This document shows positions 7,511-15,408 of a stretch of 39,442 nt of DNA, in pieces. The position numbers and the translations under genes are program-made. The stretch is from Dokdonella_A sp964582225 (GTDB lineage: Bacteria > Pseudomonadota > Gammaproteobacteria > Xanthomonadales > Rhodanobacteraceae): positions 1-39,442 of the forward strand of contig CAZORA010000023.1 of NCBI GenBank assembly GCA_964582225.1, written 5' to 3'. The notes under the pieces are model-generated. The model saw only the letters and a list, made by a program, of their open reading frames with translations. It did not search any database and was not told the origin of the DNA. Position 1 is the first letter of the stretch, and each line of letters begins with the position of its first letter.

Positions 7511-8338
7511 ATGGCCAATACCAGCTTCAACTTCATCCCGCGCGCCTGGCGGCCGGCCAAGCCGCGCAAATCGGGCATCACGGAAGTCCGCGGGCCGCAC
7601 TACTGGGCCTACGGCACCCGCCACATGCAGGACGTGTTCGACGTCGCCGGACCCTGGATCGACGGCATCAAGTGGGCCAGTGGTTCCTTCGCGCTGCTGC
7701 CGCCGGAGCAGATCAAGGCGATCAACAAGATCGCCCATGACCATCAGGCCTACGTGTCGTCCGGCGGCTGGATCGAGACCGTGCTGCGCTACGGCCCGAA
7801 GGCCGTCGACCAGTACCTCGCCGAAGCCAAGGAGGTCGGCTTCGACGTCATCGAGATCTCGACCGGCTTCATCATGATGCCGACCAGCGGGCTCGAGCGC
7901 CTGGTCAGGAAAGTCGTCAAGGCGGGGCTCAAGGCGAAGCCCGAGCTCGGCATTCAGTTCGGCTCCGGTGGCGATACCGCGGCCAGCGAACTCGCCGCCG
8001 ACAGCAAGAAGGACGTCGGCGACCTGATCGACCGCGGCAAGCGCGCCCTCGACGCCGGCGCTTCGATCGTCATGATCGAATCCGAAGGCATCACCGAAAA
8101 CGTGCAGTCCTGGAACACGGGCGCCGCAGCTCAGATCATGAACGGGCTCGGCATCGAGAACGTGATGTTCGAAGCCGCCGACAGCCTGGTCTTCGAGTGG
8201 TACATCAAGAACTACGGCAACGAAGTGAACCTCTTCGTCGACCACAGCCAGATCCTGCAGTGCGAGAACTTCCGGCAGAACATCTGGGGCAACAAGACCA
8301 CCTGGGGGCGGATCATCAATCCGGCGCCGGAAGACTGA
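7511..8338 (+). CDS. Phosphosulfolactate synthase-like protein (ComA/HSA32 family)
   Basis: This 275-residue TIM-barrel protein has the ComA-family pattern: GWIETVLRYGPKAVDQYLAE, GFDVIEISTGFIMMP, LGIQFGSGGD, DAGASIVMIESEGI, NVMFEAADSLVFEWYIKNYG and NLFVDHSQILQCENFRQNIW. ComA makes (2R)-phospho-3-sulfolactate from phosphoenolpyruvate and sulfite for coenzyme M; in plants the related HSA32 is linked to heat memory. In a bacterium without other coenzyme M genes in view the substrate may differ. The C-terminal LFVDHSQIL...WGRI pattern looks closer to the HSA32-type branch, a judgement from memory. A strong AGGAGG lies before ATG 7511. It is clearly coupled with the PrpD-like gene. Confidence 0.85.
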   Translation: MANTSFNFIPRAWRPAKPRKSGITEVRGPHYWAYGTRHMQDVFDVAGPWIDGIKWASGSFALLPPEQIKAINKIAHDHQAYVSSGGWIETVLRYGPKAVDQYLAEAKEVGFDVIEISTGFIMMPTSGLERLVRKVVKAGLKAKPELGIQFGSGGDTAASELAADSKKDVGDLIDRGKRALDAGASIVMIESEGITENVQSWNTGAAAQIMNGLGIENVMFEAADSLVFEWYIKNYGNEVNLFVDHSQILQCENFRQNIWGNKTTWGRIINPAPED

Positions 8339-8370
8339 GCGGCTGCGCGCCGATTCCCGCGCGTTCGCGG

Positions 8371-8395
8371 CGGCTCGAGCTTGGTGCTCGAGCCG
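8371..8395. terminator. Bidirectional hairpin between ComA-like and M28 genes
   Basis: CGGCTCGAGC (8371-8380) and GCTCGAGCCG (8386-8395) form a perfect 10-bp stem with a 5-nt loop (TTGGT), between two convergent genes. On the plus strand it is followed by TCGTGGTTTG, only a weak T-tract. Confidence 0.55.
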
Positions 8396-8431
8396 TCGTG
8401 GTTTGAGGGCGCGCGATTGCCGGCGGCGCGC

Positions 8432-11359
8432 TCAGGGCACCCAGCGCGCGACGTAGAGGTCGGTATCGTGGCCATCGGGTGGATTGGCGCGGTTGCTGGC
8501 AAAGACCAGCCACTTGCCGTCGGGCGAGAACATCGGGAAGCCGTCGAATCCCGGCGCCGTGGTGATCTGCTCTTCGTTGCCGTCCCAGTCGACGAAGCGG
8601 ATCTCGAACTCGCGCGGGCTGCCGTCGGCGTTGGTCGAATACAGCACCCCGCTCCCATCCGGAACCGGGTAAGGCGCGAAGCTGCCGGCACCATGGTGGG
8701 TCAGCTGCTTCACATTCGAGCCGTCGGTATCCATCACATAGATTTCCAGCTTGTTGGGTCCGACCAGGTCCAGGGCGAGCAGGCGCCGGTAGTCGGCCAG
8801 ATCCCCGCCCTGCGGCCGCGAGGCTCGCCAGATGATCTTCGAGCAGTCCTGGTTGAAGAAGGCGCCGCCGTCGTAGCCCAGGGTGTCGGTGAGCTGACGC
8901 ACGTTGCCGCCATCGTTGTCCGCCACGTAGAGATCGAGGTCGCCGTTGCGCTTGCTGGTGAAGAGGATGCGCCCGTCGAGGAAGCACTCGGTCGCTTCCG
9001 CGTCGTAACCCGTCCCGCCGATCAGCGGGACGACGCTGCCATCGGCCTGGCGGCGCACGATATCGAAGCTCGGATAGGTGGCCCAGACGTAGCCCAGCGA
9101 ACGATCCGGCTTCAGCGGACACTCGTCTCCGGCGGACTCCGTTGTCGCATAGATCAGGGTCCTGCCTTGCGGAAAGTCGAAATAGCCGCAGGTCGTGCGC
9201 CCCTTGCCGCTCGACACCAGCTGCGCTTCGCCCGTATCGAGATCGAGCACGTACTGCTGGTCGCAGGCACCGCCAGGCGGAGTCCGCTGGAAACTGAGCT
9301 TGCGCCCGTCGGGCGACCAGTAGGCTTCGGCGTTCTCGCCACCGAAGGTGAGCCGGCGCAGCTGCGCGAGGTGCTTTTCATCCGCGCGCAAGAGTTCCGG
9401 CACCAACTTGCCGGCGCGCGGCGCCCATTCGCCGGCTGCGGCCGGATCGGCGCCAACCGTGAAGCTCGCTGGGGCGAGCGGCATCGGCGTCGCTGCCGCG
9501 GCGGCGTGCGGAGTGGCCTCCGCCGCACCGTGCGCGTCTCCCGTGGTCGGCGCTTCACCGCGCCGGGCCAGGGTCACGCGACGGGTCAGAGTCTCGCCAT
9601 CCCGCTGCAGCTTGACTTCGATGGTCTCCCCCGGCTTGTGCTCGCGCAGCACGAAGGTCATGTCGTAGAGATTGTCGATCGTGACGCCCGCCATCTCGAC
9701 GATCACGTCGCCCCTGCGGACGCCGCCGCGCTCGGCCGGGCTGCCCGGGCGCACGTCGGCGAGCTTCACGCCGCCGGTCGCCGCTTCCATCGTCGAGTAA
9801 TCGGGCACCGAACCAAAATAGGAGCCGTAGCCGCGCGAATCACCGGCGTCCGGATCGGCGCCGCTGCTGCGCACGTAGTCGGGCCGTGGCGCAATTTCGA
9901 GCTCGGCCGCCAGCGCCGCGGTGATGCGCACGACATCCGCGCCCCCGGCGAAGTTGAGCCGCTCCACGTCATCATCGGGCGCGTGGTACTGGTCGTGGGC
10001 GCCGGTGAACAGATGCACCACGGGCACCCCGGCGGCGTAGAAGCTCGAATGGTCGCTCGGCCCGTAGCCGTCGCCGCCTGCGGCGATATGCACCGTGGGC
10101 GCCGCCTTGCCGGCCGCTGCGATCAGCGCCGGCCAGGCGCTCGAGCTATCGCTGCCGAGGATGTTGAGCTTGCCCTCCCGCATGCGACCTACCATGTCCA
10201 GGTTGATCATCGCGGCGAAGTCGGCGAGCTTGCCGAGCGGCGGATGCTCGACGAAATACGCGCTGCCGCCGAGACCAATCTCCTCCGCCGAAAAGGCCAC
10301 GAAGATGACGCCGCGGTGATCCTTGCTCCGCGGCTTGCGTTCGCCGAGGAGCCGCGCCGCGCAGAGCATGCCGGCAACGCCCGAGGCGTTGTCGTCGGCG
10401 CCGTTGTGAATCGCGTGCAGGTCCGGCTTGAAGCTGCCCTGCCCGCCCCAGCCGAGATGGTCGTAGTGGGCGCCCACCACGAGGTATTGATCAACCAGGC
10501 TTCCCGCACCGGGCAGCAGGCCGACGATGTTCTGCGTCTGCGCGATCACGGCCTCGATGTCGACCCGACCGGCGACCTGCACCCCGCGCAGCGCGAAGGA
10601 ACCCGGCCGGTAGTGCTCGTCGATCGCCGCCTGCGCCTGCGCCAGCGTGGTGCCGTTGGCCTGCAGCCAGCGGTCGGCGAGCGCGCGGCTCACCTGCAGC
10701 ACCGGGAGACCGGCGTTGGACATCGGCCCCATGACCTTGAGCGGCGGCAGGCGGTCTGGATCGTCCGCCGACTGCGCGGGCGCCACCAGCACCAGCGCTG
10801 CGGCGCCCGCCTCGCGGGCCTGGATCGCCTTGCTGCGCAGATTCGAATAGCGGGTGGATTTCTTCCCGTCGAAGGGAGAGTTCGCGTCGTTCTCGCCCGG
10901 CTCGAAGCGCATCGCGAGCACCACCTTGCCCTTGACGTCGAGGCCGGCGTAGTCGTCGTAGCCCAGATCGCCCGCGCGGATGCCGTAGCCGGCGAATACC
11001 AGCGGGCCGGCGAACTCGCCCGCTCTGGAGAAGCCCAGCGCGATCCAGTCCTTGCCCCATACCGCCCCGTCGAGTCGGTTCCCGCTGCCGGCGCGTACAC
11101 CGACATTGGCCTCGAAGGGCTGCATGCGTCCGGCTGCGGGCGTCGCCAGATCGAGCCCGTCCATCCAGCCGGCCACGGCGCGCGCCGCAAGCTGGTTGCC
11201 CTCGCTGCCGGTCGCGCGGCCCTCCATCCGGTCGGCTGCCAGCGTTCGCGTGACCTCGCGAAAACAGGCTTCCGGATCGGCTGGCAGGGGCGCGGCCTCG
11301 AGCGCCGAGGCGGCCAGCACGGCGGCGGCCGCGAGCAAACTGCGGAGCGAGAATTTCAT
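8432..11359 (-). CDS. Secreted M28 aminopeptidase with PDZ and TolB-type propeller
   Basis: This is a 975-residue protein. The signal peptide is MKFSLRSLLAAAAVLAASALEAA. Next is an M28 peptidase domain with a PA insert (about 105-240, VFAGYGIRAGDLGYDDYAG). Metal ligands are GAHYDHLG (near 298), NGADDNASG (near 321), SAEEIGL (near 358) and NLDMVGR, with DHSSF last. A PDZ domain follows (about 525-605; VRPGSPAERGGVRRGDVI), then an Ala/Pro linker, then WD40-like PD40/TolB repeats from about 680 to the end (YWSPDGRKLSF, LFTSKRNGDLDLYVA, PMFSPDGKWLVFASN). It should cleave N-terminal residues from peptides outside the cytoplasm. The whole forms one open frame with no frameshift. No clear Shine-Dalgarno precedes ATG 11359; the CcsA-like gene is divergent. 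Confidence 0.9.
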   Translation of the reverse strand: MKFSLRSLLAAAAVLAASALEAAPLPADPEACFREVTRTLAADRMEGRATGSEGNQLAARAVAGWMDGLDLATPAAGRMQPFEANVGVRAGSGNRLDGAVWGKDWIALGFSRAGEFAGPLVFAGYGIRAGDLGYDDYAGLDVKGKVVLAMRFEPGENDANSPFDGKKSTRYSNLRSKAIQAREAGAAALVLVAPAQSADDPDRLPPLKVMGPMSNAGLPVLQVSRALADRWLQANGTTLAQAQAAIDEHYRPGSFALRGVQVAGRVDIEAVIAQTQNIVGLLPGAGSLVDQYLVVGAHYDHLGWGGQGSFKPDLHAIHNGADDNASGVAGMLCAARLLGERKPRSKDHRGVIFVAFSAEEIGLGGSAYFVEHPPLGKLADFAAMINLDMVGRMREGKLNILGSDSSSAWPALIAAAGKAAPTVHIAAGGDGYGPSDHSSFYAAGVPVVHLFTGAHDQYHAPDDDVERLNFAGGADVVRITAALAAELEIAPRPDYVRSSGADPDAGDSRGYGSYFGSVPDYSTMEAATGGVKLADVRPGSPAERGGVRRGDVIVEMAGVTIDNLYDMTFVLREHKPGETIEVKLQRDGETLTRRVTLARRGEAPTTGDAHGAAEATPHAAAAATPMPLAPASFTVGADPAAAGEWAPRAGKLVPELLRADEKHLAQLRRLTFGGENAEAYWSPDGRKLSFQRTPPGGACDQQYVLDLDTGEAQLVSSGKGRTTCGYFDFPQGRTLIYATTESAGDECPLKPDRSLGYVWATYPSFDIVRRQADGSVVPLIGGTGYDAEATECFLDGRILFTSKRNGDLDLYVADNDGGNVRQLTDTLGYDGGAFFNQDCSKIIWRASRPQGGDLADYRRLLALDLVGPNKLEIYVMDTDGSNVKQLTHHGAGSFAPYPVPDGSGVLYSTNADGSPREFEIRFVDWDGNEEQITTAPGFDGFPMFSPDGKWLVFASNRANPPDGHDTDLYVARWVP

Positions 11360-11458
11360 GGGGAGATACCGACGGCAAGCGAAGCGCGCATGGTAGCGCG
11401 CGGCGGATGAATGGCGGGGTCCGGCGCCCGCCGCATTTCGGCGCGCGCGGCGCTGTGC

Positions 11459-11464
11459 GACACT
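11459..11464 (+). promoter_or_regulatory. Candidate -10 element giving a leaderless ccsA-like mRNA
   Basis: GACACT is followed by six G/C bases and then the ATG at 11471, so transcription would start at or next to the start codon. No Shine-Dalgarno is visible before that ATG. The -35 region 17 nt upstream (TTTCGG) is weak. The same geometry is seen before the YigZ gene at 30471. Confidence 0.35.
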
Positions 11465-11470
11465 GCGCGC

Positions 11471-12268
11471 ATGCTGATTCCGGCGCTCGCCCTGCTCGCA
11501 ATCGGGCTTTATCTACTCGCCGCGGCGCTGCTTGCGCGGCCACTGCTCGGCGAGCGCGCGCCGGCCAGCCGCTTGGCCACGAGCTGCGCATGTATCGCCG
11601 TGCTGGCGCACGGCGGGGTCGTGTTCGGCATGCACCGCGGCGCGATCGACCTGCACTTCTTTGCTGCGCTCTCGCTCACGGCCTGTCTGATCGCGGCGCT
11701 CAGCCTGATCGTCAACCTGAGCCGCCCGGTGGCGGCGCTCGGCGTCGTCCTGTTTCCGCTGGCCGCCATTCTCCTCGGCGTCGACGTCTTCCTCGCGCCG
11801 CCAACCCGCCCGCACGTGCTCGACTGGCACATCCAGCTGCATGTCGGCATCGCCCTGGTCTCCTACGGCCTGCTGTCGATCGCCGCGGTGCTGGCCCTGC
11901 TGCTGGCGACGCAGGACCGCGCCCTGCGCCACCGCAAGTTCAGCGGCTGGCTGCGCGCGCTGCCGCCGCTGACCCTGACCGAAACGCTGCTGTTTCGCCT
12001 GATCGGCGCGGGTTTCATCGGCCTCAGCCTGACGCTCCTGACCGGCGCCCTGTTCGTCGAAAGCATTCGCGGCCAGCACCTTGCCCACACCATCCTGCTC
12101 AGCGTCATCGCCTGGCTGATCTTCGGCGTGCTGCTGTGGGGCCGCTGGCGCTACGGCTGGCGCGGCGCACGCGCAGTGAACCTCACCCTGAGCGGCATGC
12201 TGCTGCTCGCGCTCGCCTTCTTCGGTTCGAAGTTCGTGCTCGAGCTGATCCTGAAGCGGACCGGCTGA
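11471..12268 (+). CDS. CcsA/YpjD-like cytochrome c assembly membrane protein
   Basis: This is a 265-residue protein with about eight hydrophobic segments. The family marker is HVLDWHIQLHVGIALVSYGL (about 117-136), with conserved His residues in the cytochrome c assembly (CcmC/CcsA) domain, followed by TETLLFRLIGAGFIGLSLTL and a last His region QHLAHTILLSVIAWLIFGV. In gammaproteobacteria the YpjD-type member usually lies beside ffh; ffh is not adjacent here. It may handle heme in the membrane, but a direct role in cytochrome c maturation is not established for this subgroup. The ATG at 11471 starts right at the first helix; an earlier in-frame start would add an Arg-rich stretch. Confidence 0.85.
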   Translation: MLIPALALLAIGLYLLAAALLARPLLGERAPASRLATSCACIAVLAHGGVVFGMHRGAIDLHFFAALSLTACLIAALSLIVNLSRPVAALGVVLFPLAAILLGVDVFLAPPTRPHVLDWHIQLHVGIALVSYGLLSIAAVLALLLATQDRALRHRKFSGWLRALPPLTLTETLLFRLIGAGFIGLSLTLLTGALFVESIRGQHLAHTILLSVIAWLIFGVLLWGRWRYGWRGARAVNLTLSGMLLLALAFFGSKFVLELILKRTG

Positions 12269-12275
12269 GCGCACC

Positions 12276-12300
12276 GCGCGGCGGCTTCAGTCCGCCGCGC
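12276..12300. terminator. Hairpin between convergent ccsA-like and radA
   Basis: GCGCGGCGG (12276-12284) and CCGCCGCGC (12292-12300) pair perfectly over 9 bp with a 7-nt loop that includes the radA stop codon. No T-run is present; a bidirectional terminator is inferred from position. Confidence 0.4.
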
Positions 12301-13663
12301 CGAGCGCTTCCGAAAGCCGCTGCACGCCGAGCACTTCGAGCTCGCCGAAGCGGGCGCGACGCGGCAGATTGGCCTGCGGCACGATGGCCCGGCGAAAACC
12401 ATGTTGGGCCGCCTCGCGCAGCCGCTCCTCGCCGTTCGGCACCGGGCGAATTTCCCCCGACAGGCCGACCTCGCCGAAGGCCACGGTCTTGTCGGCCAGC
12501 GGCCGATCGCGCAGCGAGGAGCGAATTGCCAGCAACACCGGCAGGTCGGCCGCGGTTTCCTGCACGCGGATGCCGCCCACCACGTTGACGAACACGTCCT
12601 GGTCATAGGCGGCGACGCCGCCGTGGCGATGCAAGACCGCAAGCAGCATGGCCAGACGGTTCTGCTCGAGACCGAGCGCGACCCGCCGCGGATTGCCGAG
12701 CGAGGACTGGTCGACCAGGGCCTGCACCTCGACCAGCAGCGGGCGCGTGCCTTCGCGGGTGACCATCACGACGCTGCCGGGCGTCGGCGCGGCGTGCGTG
12801 GAGAGGAAGATCGCCGACGGGTTCGGCACTTCGCGCAGCCCCTTGTCGCCCATCGCGAAGACGCCGAGCTCGTTGACCGCGCCAAAGCGATTCTTGAACG
12901 CACGCAGCACGCGGAAGCGGCTGCCAGATTCGCCCTCGAAGTAGAGCACCGCGTCCACCATGTGCTCAAGCACGCGCGGCCCGGCGATGCCGCCTTCCTT
13001 GGTCACGTGGCCGACCAGGAACACCGCGGTATCACTCTGTTTGGCGAAGCGCACCAGGCGCGCGGCGGACTCGCGCACCTGCGACACCGAGCCGGGCGCA
13101 GCGCTCAGCAGTTCGGTCCAGATGGTTTGGATCGAATCGACGATCAGGACCTCCGGTCTCGCCTCGACGGCCTCGGCAAGGATGCGCTCGATCGAGGTCT
13201 CGGCCAGCGCTTCGACGCCGTCGAGAGCGATACCGAGCCGCTGCCCGCGCGCGGCGACCTGGGCCAGCGACTCCTCGCCGGTGACGTAGAGGCTTCGCGT
13301 ATGCGCGCCGATCGCCCCCAGCATCTGCAGCAGCAGGGTCGATTTGCCGATGCCGGGATCGCCACCGATCAGCACCACCGAGCCCGTCACCAGGCCCCCA
13401 CCAAGGACGCGGTCGAGCTCGCCGATGCCGCTCGTTCGGCGCCGCTCGGCCTCGAGCGCGACACTCGCCAGGCGCGTGATCCGCGCCGGTCCGCTCACCC
13501 CGGCGTAGCCCTCGCGCGCCGTCGGACCCACCTTCGCCGTCGGCTGCAGGGCGACCTCGGCGAGCGTGTTCCAGGCGCCGCACTCCGCGCACTGACCTTG
13601 CCATTTCGAATGCTCGGCGCCGCAGTCGCCGCAGACGTAGGCCGTCCTGGCTCGACCGCTCAT
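12287..13663 (-). CDS. radA: DNA repair protein RadA (Sms)
   Basis: This 458-residue protein is the usual length for RadA. It has an N-terminal zinc finger (C11, C14, C25, C28: YVCGDCGAEHSKWQGQCAEC), Walker A GGDPGIGKST at 100-109, Walker B VLIVDSIQTI near 173-182, and the RadA-specific KNRFG at 258-262. A Lon-protease-like C-terminal domain follows (VNVVGGIRVQETAADLPVLL, VAFGEVGLSGEIRPV). RadA is a DnaB-like hexameric helicase that drives branch migration in recombination and helps in repair and transformation. It is last in the leftward series dnaB-alr-tlpA-dsbG-radA, 28 nt after dsbG, with a GAGGAG before ATG 13663. Confidence 0.97.
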   Translation of the reverse strand: MSGRARTAYVCGDCGAEHSKWQGQCAECGAWNTLAEVALQPTAKVGPTAREGYAGVSGPARITRLASVALEAERRRTSGIGELDRVLGGGLVTGSVVLIGGDPGIGKSTLLLQMLGAIGAHTRSLYVTGEESLAQVAARGQRLGIALDGVEALAETSIERILAEAVEARPEVLIVDSIQTIWTELLSAAPGSVSQVRESAARLVRFAKQSDTAVFLVGHVTKEGGIAGPRVLEHMVDAVLYFEGESGSRFRVLRAFKNRFGAVNELGVFAMGDKGLREVPNPSAIFLSTHAAPTPGSVVMVTREGTRPLLVEVQALVDQSSLGNPRRVALGLEQNRLAMLLAVLHRHGGVAAYDQDVFVNVVGGIRVQETAADLPVLLAIRSSLRDRPLADKTVAFGEVGLSGEIRPVPNGEERLREAAQHGFRRAIVPQANLPRRARFGELEVLGVQRLSEALGAAD

Positions 13664-13691
13664 GCCGCTGCGCTCCTCGCTCGCGCCACGC

Positions 13692-14456
13692 TCAGCGCGG
13701 CCCCAATATGGTCTTGAGCAGCGCCGGCTGCGGCATGCCGTACTGGCGCCGCACCATTCCGTCGGCGTCGCGGTAGAGGATTCCCGGCGTGCCCTGGAAG
13801 CCGAGCTCGCGCATCAATGCTTCGTTGGCGGCGAGCTTCTTTCCCGTCTCCGCGGGCACCTGCGCGAGCGGCGGAATGCCGCCCTTGCCAAATGCCGCTT
13901 CATTGCTCAGAAAGGCGGCGGTCGGATCCGTGGCGTTCAAAATCGCGGCGGCCTTGTTCGGACTGTCGGCGCGAATGACGCCCACCATCAAGTGCCGCAG
14001 CTGCACCTTCCCGGCATCGACCCAGGGCCGCGCGGCCTCGAAGAAGTGGTGGCAATAGGGGCAGTTCGGGTCGGTGAAGGTGTAGATCACGCGCGGCGCA
14101 TCGATGCGCCCGTCGCGGACCCAGGTGGCCGCCTCGGCGCGCCGCCAGATCCGCTCGCTCATGGGCCGCGCAACGAGCTCCTGCAGACGCTGCTCGTCCA
14201 GATTGGCGCCGTCGACGCCGACCCGGCGGCCGATGATCGCGCTGCCATCGGCGGCGACGTAGACCGCAACCGGCTGCCCCTCGACCAGGCCGGCAAAGCC
14301 GCGCAGGTTCGGCCCGGCCGGGAACTCCCGCGCGTCGCTGAAGCCCTTGGCGGCCAGCGCCTGGACCACCGGCGGCAACGTTTCTTCGGCGGCCCGCGTC
14401 TGGCCACTCGCGAGCGTGAGCAAGGCGAGCAGCAAGATCCATCGCGTCATCGACAT
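13692..14456 (-). CDS. dsbG: Thiol:disulfide interchange protein DsbG-like
   Basis: This 254-residue periplasmic protein has a signal peptide (WILLLALLTLASGQTRAAEE). The N-terminal part (about 27-110) is the DsbC/DsbG dimerisation region. The thioredoxin domain has its active site CPYC at 132-135 (TFTDPNCPYCHHFFE) and the cis-Pro loop GFQGTPGILY near 225. DsbC enzymes usually have CGYC and DsbG has CPYC, so DsbG is favoured. DsbG keeps single cysteines reduced and isomerises disulfides, and needs electrons from DsbD or an equivalent. The membrane TlpA-like gene is only 3 nt upstream and is a natural partner. A second ATG at 14450 is possible. Confidence 0.9.
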   Translation of the reverse strand: MSMTRWILLLALLTLASGQTRAAEETLPPVVQALAAKGFSDAREFPAGPNLRGFAGLVEGQPVAVYVAADGSAIIGRRVGVDGANLDEQRLQELVARPMSERIWRRAEAATWVRDGRIDAPRVIYTFTDPNCPYCHHFFEAARPWVDAGKVQLRHLMVGVIRADSPNKAAAILNATDPTAAFLSNEAAFGKGGIPPLAQVPAETGKKLAANEALMRELGFQGTPGILYRDADGMVRRQYGMPQPALLKTILGPR

Positions 14457-14459
14457 GGC

Positions 14460-15290
14460 TTACTCCTCGGGGCTGACGGCGTTCGTCGGACCTTCCAGAC
14501 GACGCTGCAGGATATCCCTCAAGCGCGCGGCCGTCAGCTCGCCGACGTGGGAATCGACCATCCTCCCGCCGGCATCAAAGAACAGCGTGGTGGGCAGCAC
14601 CCGCGAACCGCTAGCCTGCATGGCGGTGGAACCTGGATCGAGAAGCACGTCGCTGGCGTCGAGCCCCTGTGCCGCGAGCCACGCGCGCACGCTCGCCGCG
14701 TCCTCGCCCTGATTGACCAGCAGGAACGCCACCTCAGGATGCGCCGCACCGGCCACGGTCAGAACCGGCATCTCGCGGCGGCAGGGCGGGCACCAGGTCG
14801 CCCAGAGATTCAGCACCAGCGGTCGCCCGGCGAAGTCGCGCGTGGAAAGCGCACGGCCATCCAGGGTCCCGAGCTGCAGCTCGGGCAGCGCGACGCCGCG
14901 CTGCAGCGCCGCCAGCAGGACGAGACCAAGCGCCCAGACCGCGAGTCCGCCACCCAAGGCGAACAGCGCGGGCCGGCGCAGGCTACGCGCGCTTCGGCTG
15001 CGCCAGAAGACCCAGGCCAGCGCCGCCGCCAGGCCCGCCCACAGCAGGAATCCGCCGTCGCCGATGGCGAGGATCGCGCGCGGCTCAGCGCGGTAGTCGG
15101 CCCAAAAGCACAGCACGTAGCCGAGTCGCGCCGCCACCAGACCGAGCAGGATGGCATCCAGCACGAGGCCGCTGACGGCACGGCGAGCTTCCTCGGCGGC
15201 GTTCCGCAGGGCGAGGCGCGGCAGCCGCCAGGCCACCAGAATCGCGAGCGCCGCCGTGAGCGCTTGCGTCGAGAACGGCCCGAGATGCAT
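14460..15290 (-). CDS. Membrane-anchored TlpA-like thioredoxin with a degenerate Lgt-like N-terminus
   Basis: This is a 276-residue protein. Residues 1-130 hold about four hydrophobic helices whose pattern ARLGYVLCFWADYRAEPRA then ILAIGDGGFLLWAGL resembles the start of prolipoprotein diacylglyceryl transferase (Lgt). The HGGL motif of Lgt reads WAGL here, so the His needed by Lgt is missing, and the C-terminal half of Lgt is absent. Residues 131-276 are a TlpA/ResA thioredoxin domain with WATWCPPC (Cys at 167 and 170) and the cis-Pro loop SRVLPTTLFFD. It should be a periplasm-facing thiol oxidoreductase. It directly precedes dsbG, suggesting it passes electrons to it. The ATG at 15290 fits the Lgt-like N-terminus; a GTG at 15365 would add a charged stretch. 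Confidence 0.85.
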   Translation of the reverse strand: MHLGPFSTQALTAALAILVAWRLPRLALRNAAEEARRAVSGLVLDAILLGLVAARLGYVLCFWADYRAEPRAILAIGDGGFLLWAGLAAALAWVFWRSRSARSLRRPALFALGGGLAVWALGLVLLAALQRGVALPELQLGTLDGRALSTRDFAGRPLVLNLWATWCPPCRREMPVLTVAGAAHPEVAFLLVNQGEDAASVRAWLAAQGLDASDVLLDPGSTAMQASGSRVLPTTLFFDAGGRMVDSHVGELTAARLRDILQRRLEGPTNAVSPEE

Positions 15291-15408
15291 CAACGGGAGG
15301 GGCTCTGCACGGGAGTGCTGGCGGCAGGCCGCGCTCGCCCGCCACGATCGACGCACGATCGCCACCCTGCAGTGCAGCGTGGTGGAGTCGCCAGGGCGCG
15401 GTCACGCC

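Noticed and set aside
8381..11410. A 1009-residue open frame on the plus strand
   Set aside because: It is antisense to the M28-PDZ-TolB gene, which has clear motifs and a signal peptide. The plus-strand frame is open because of high GC and reads as Arg/Val/Gly-rich sequence with no domain.
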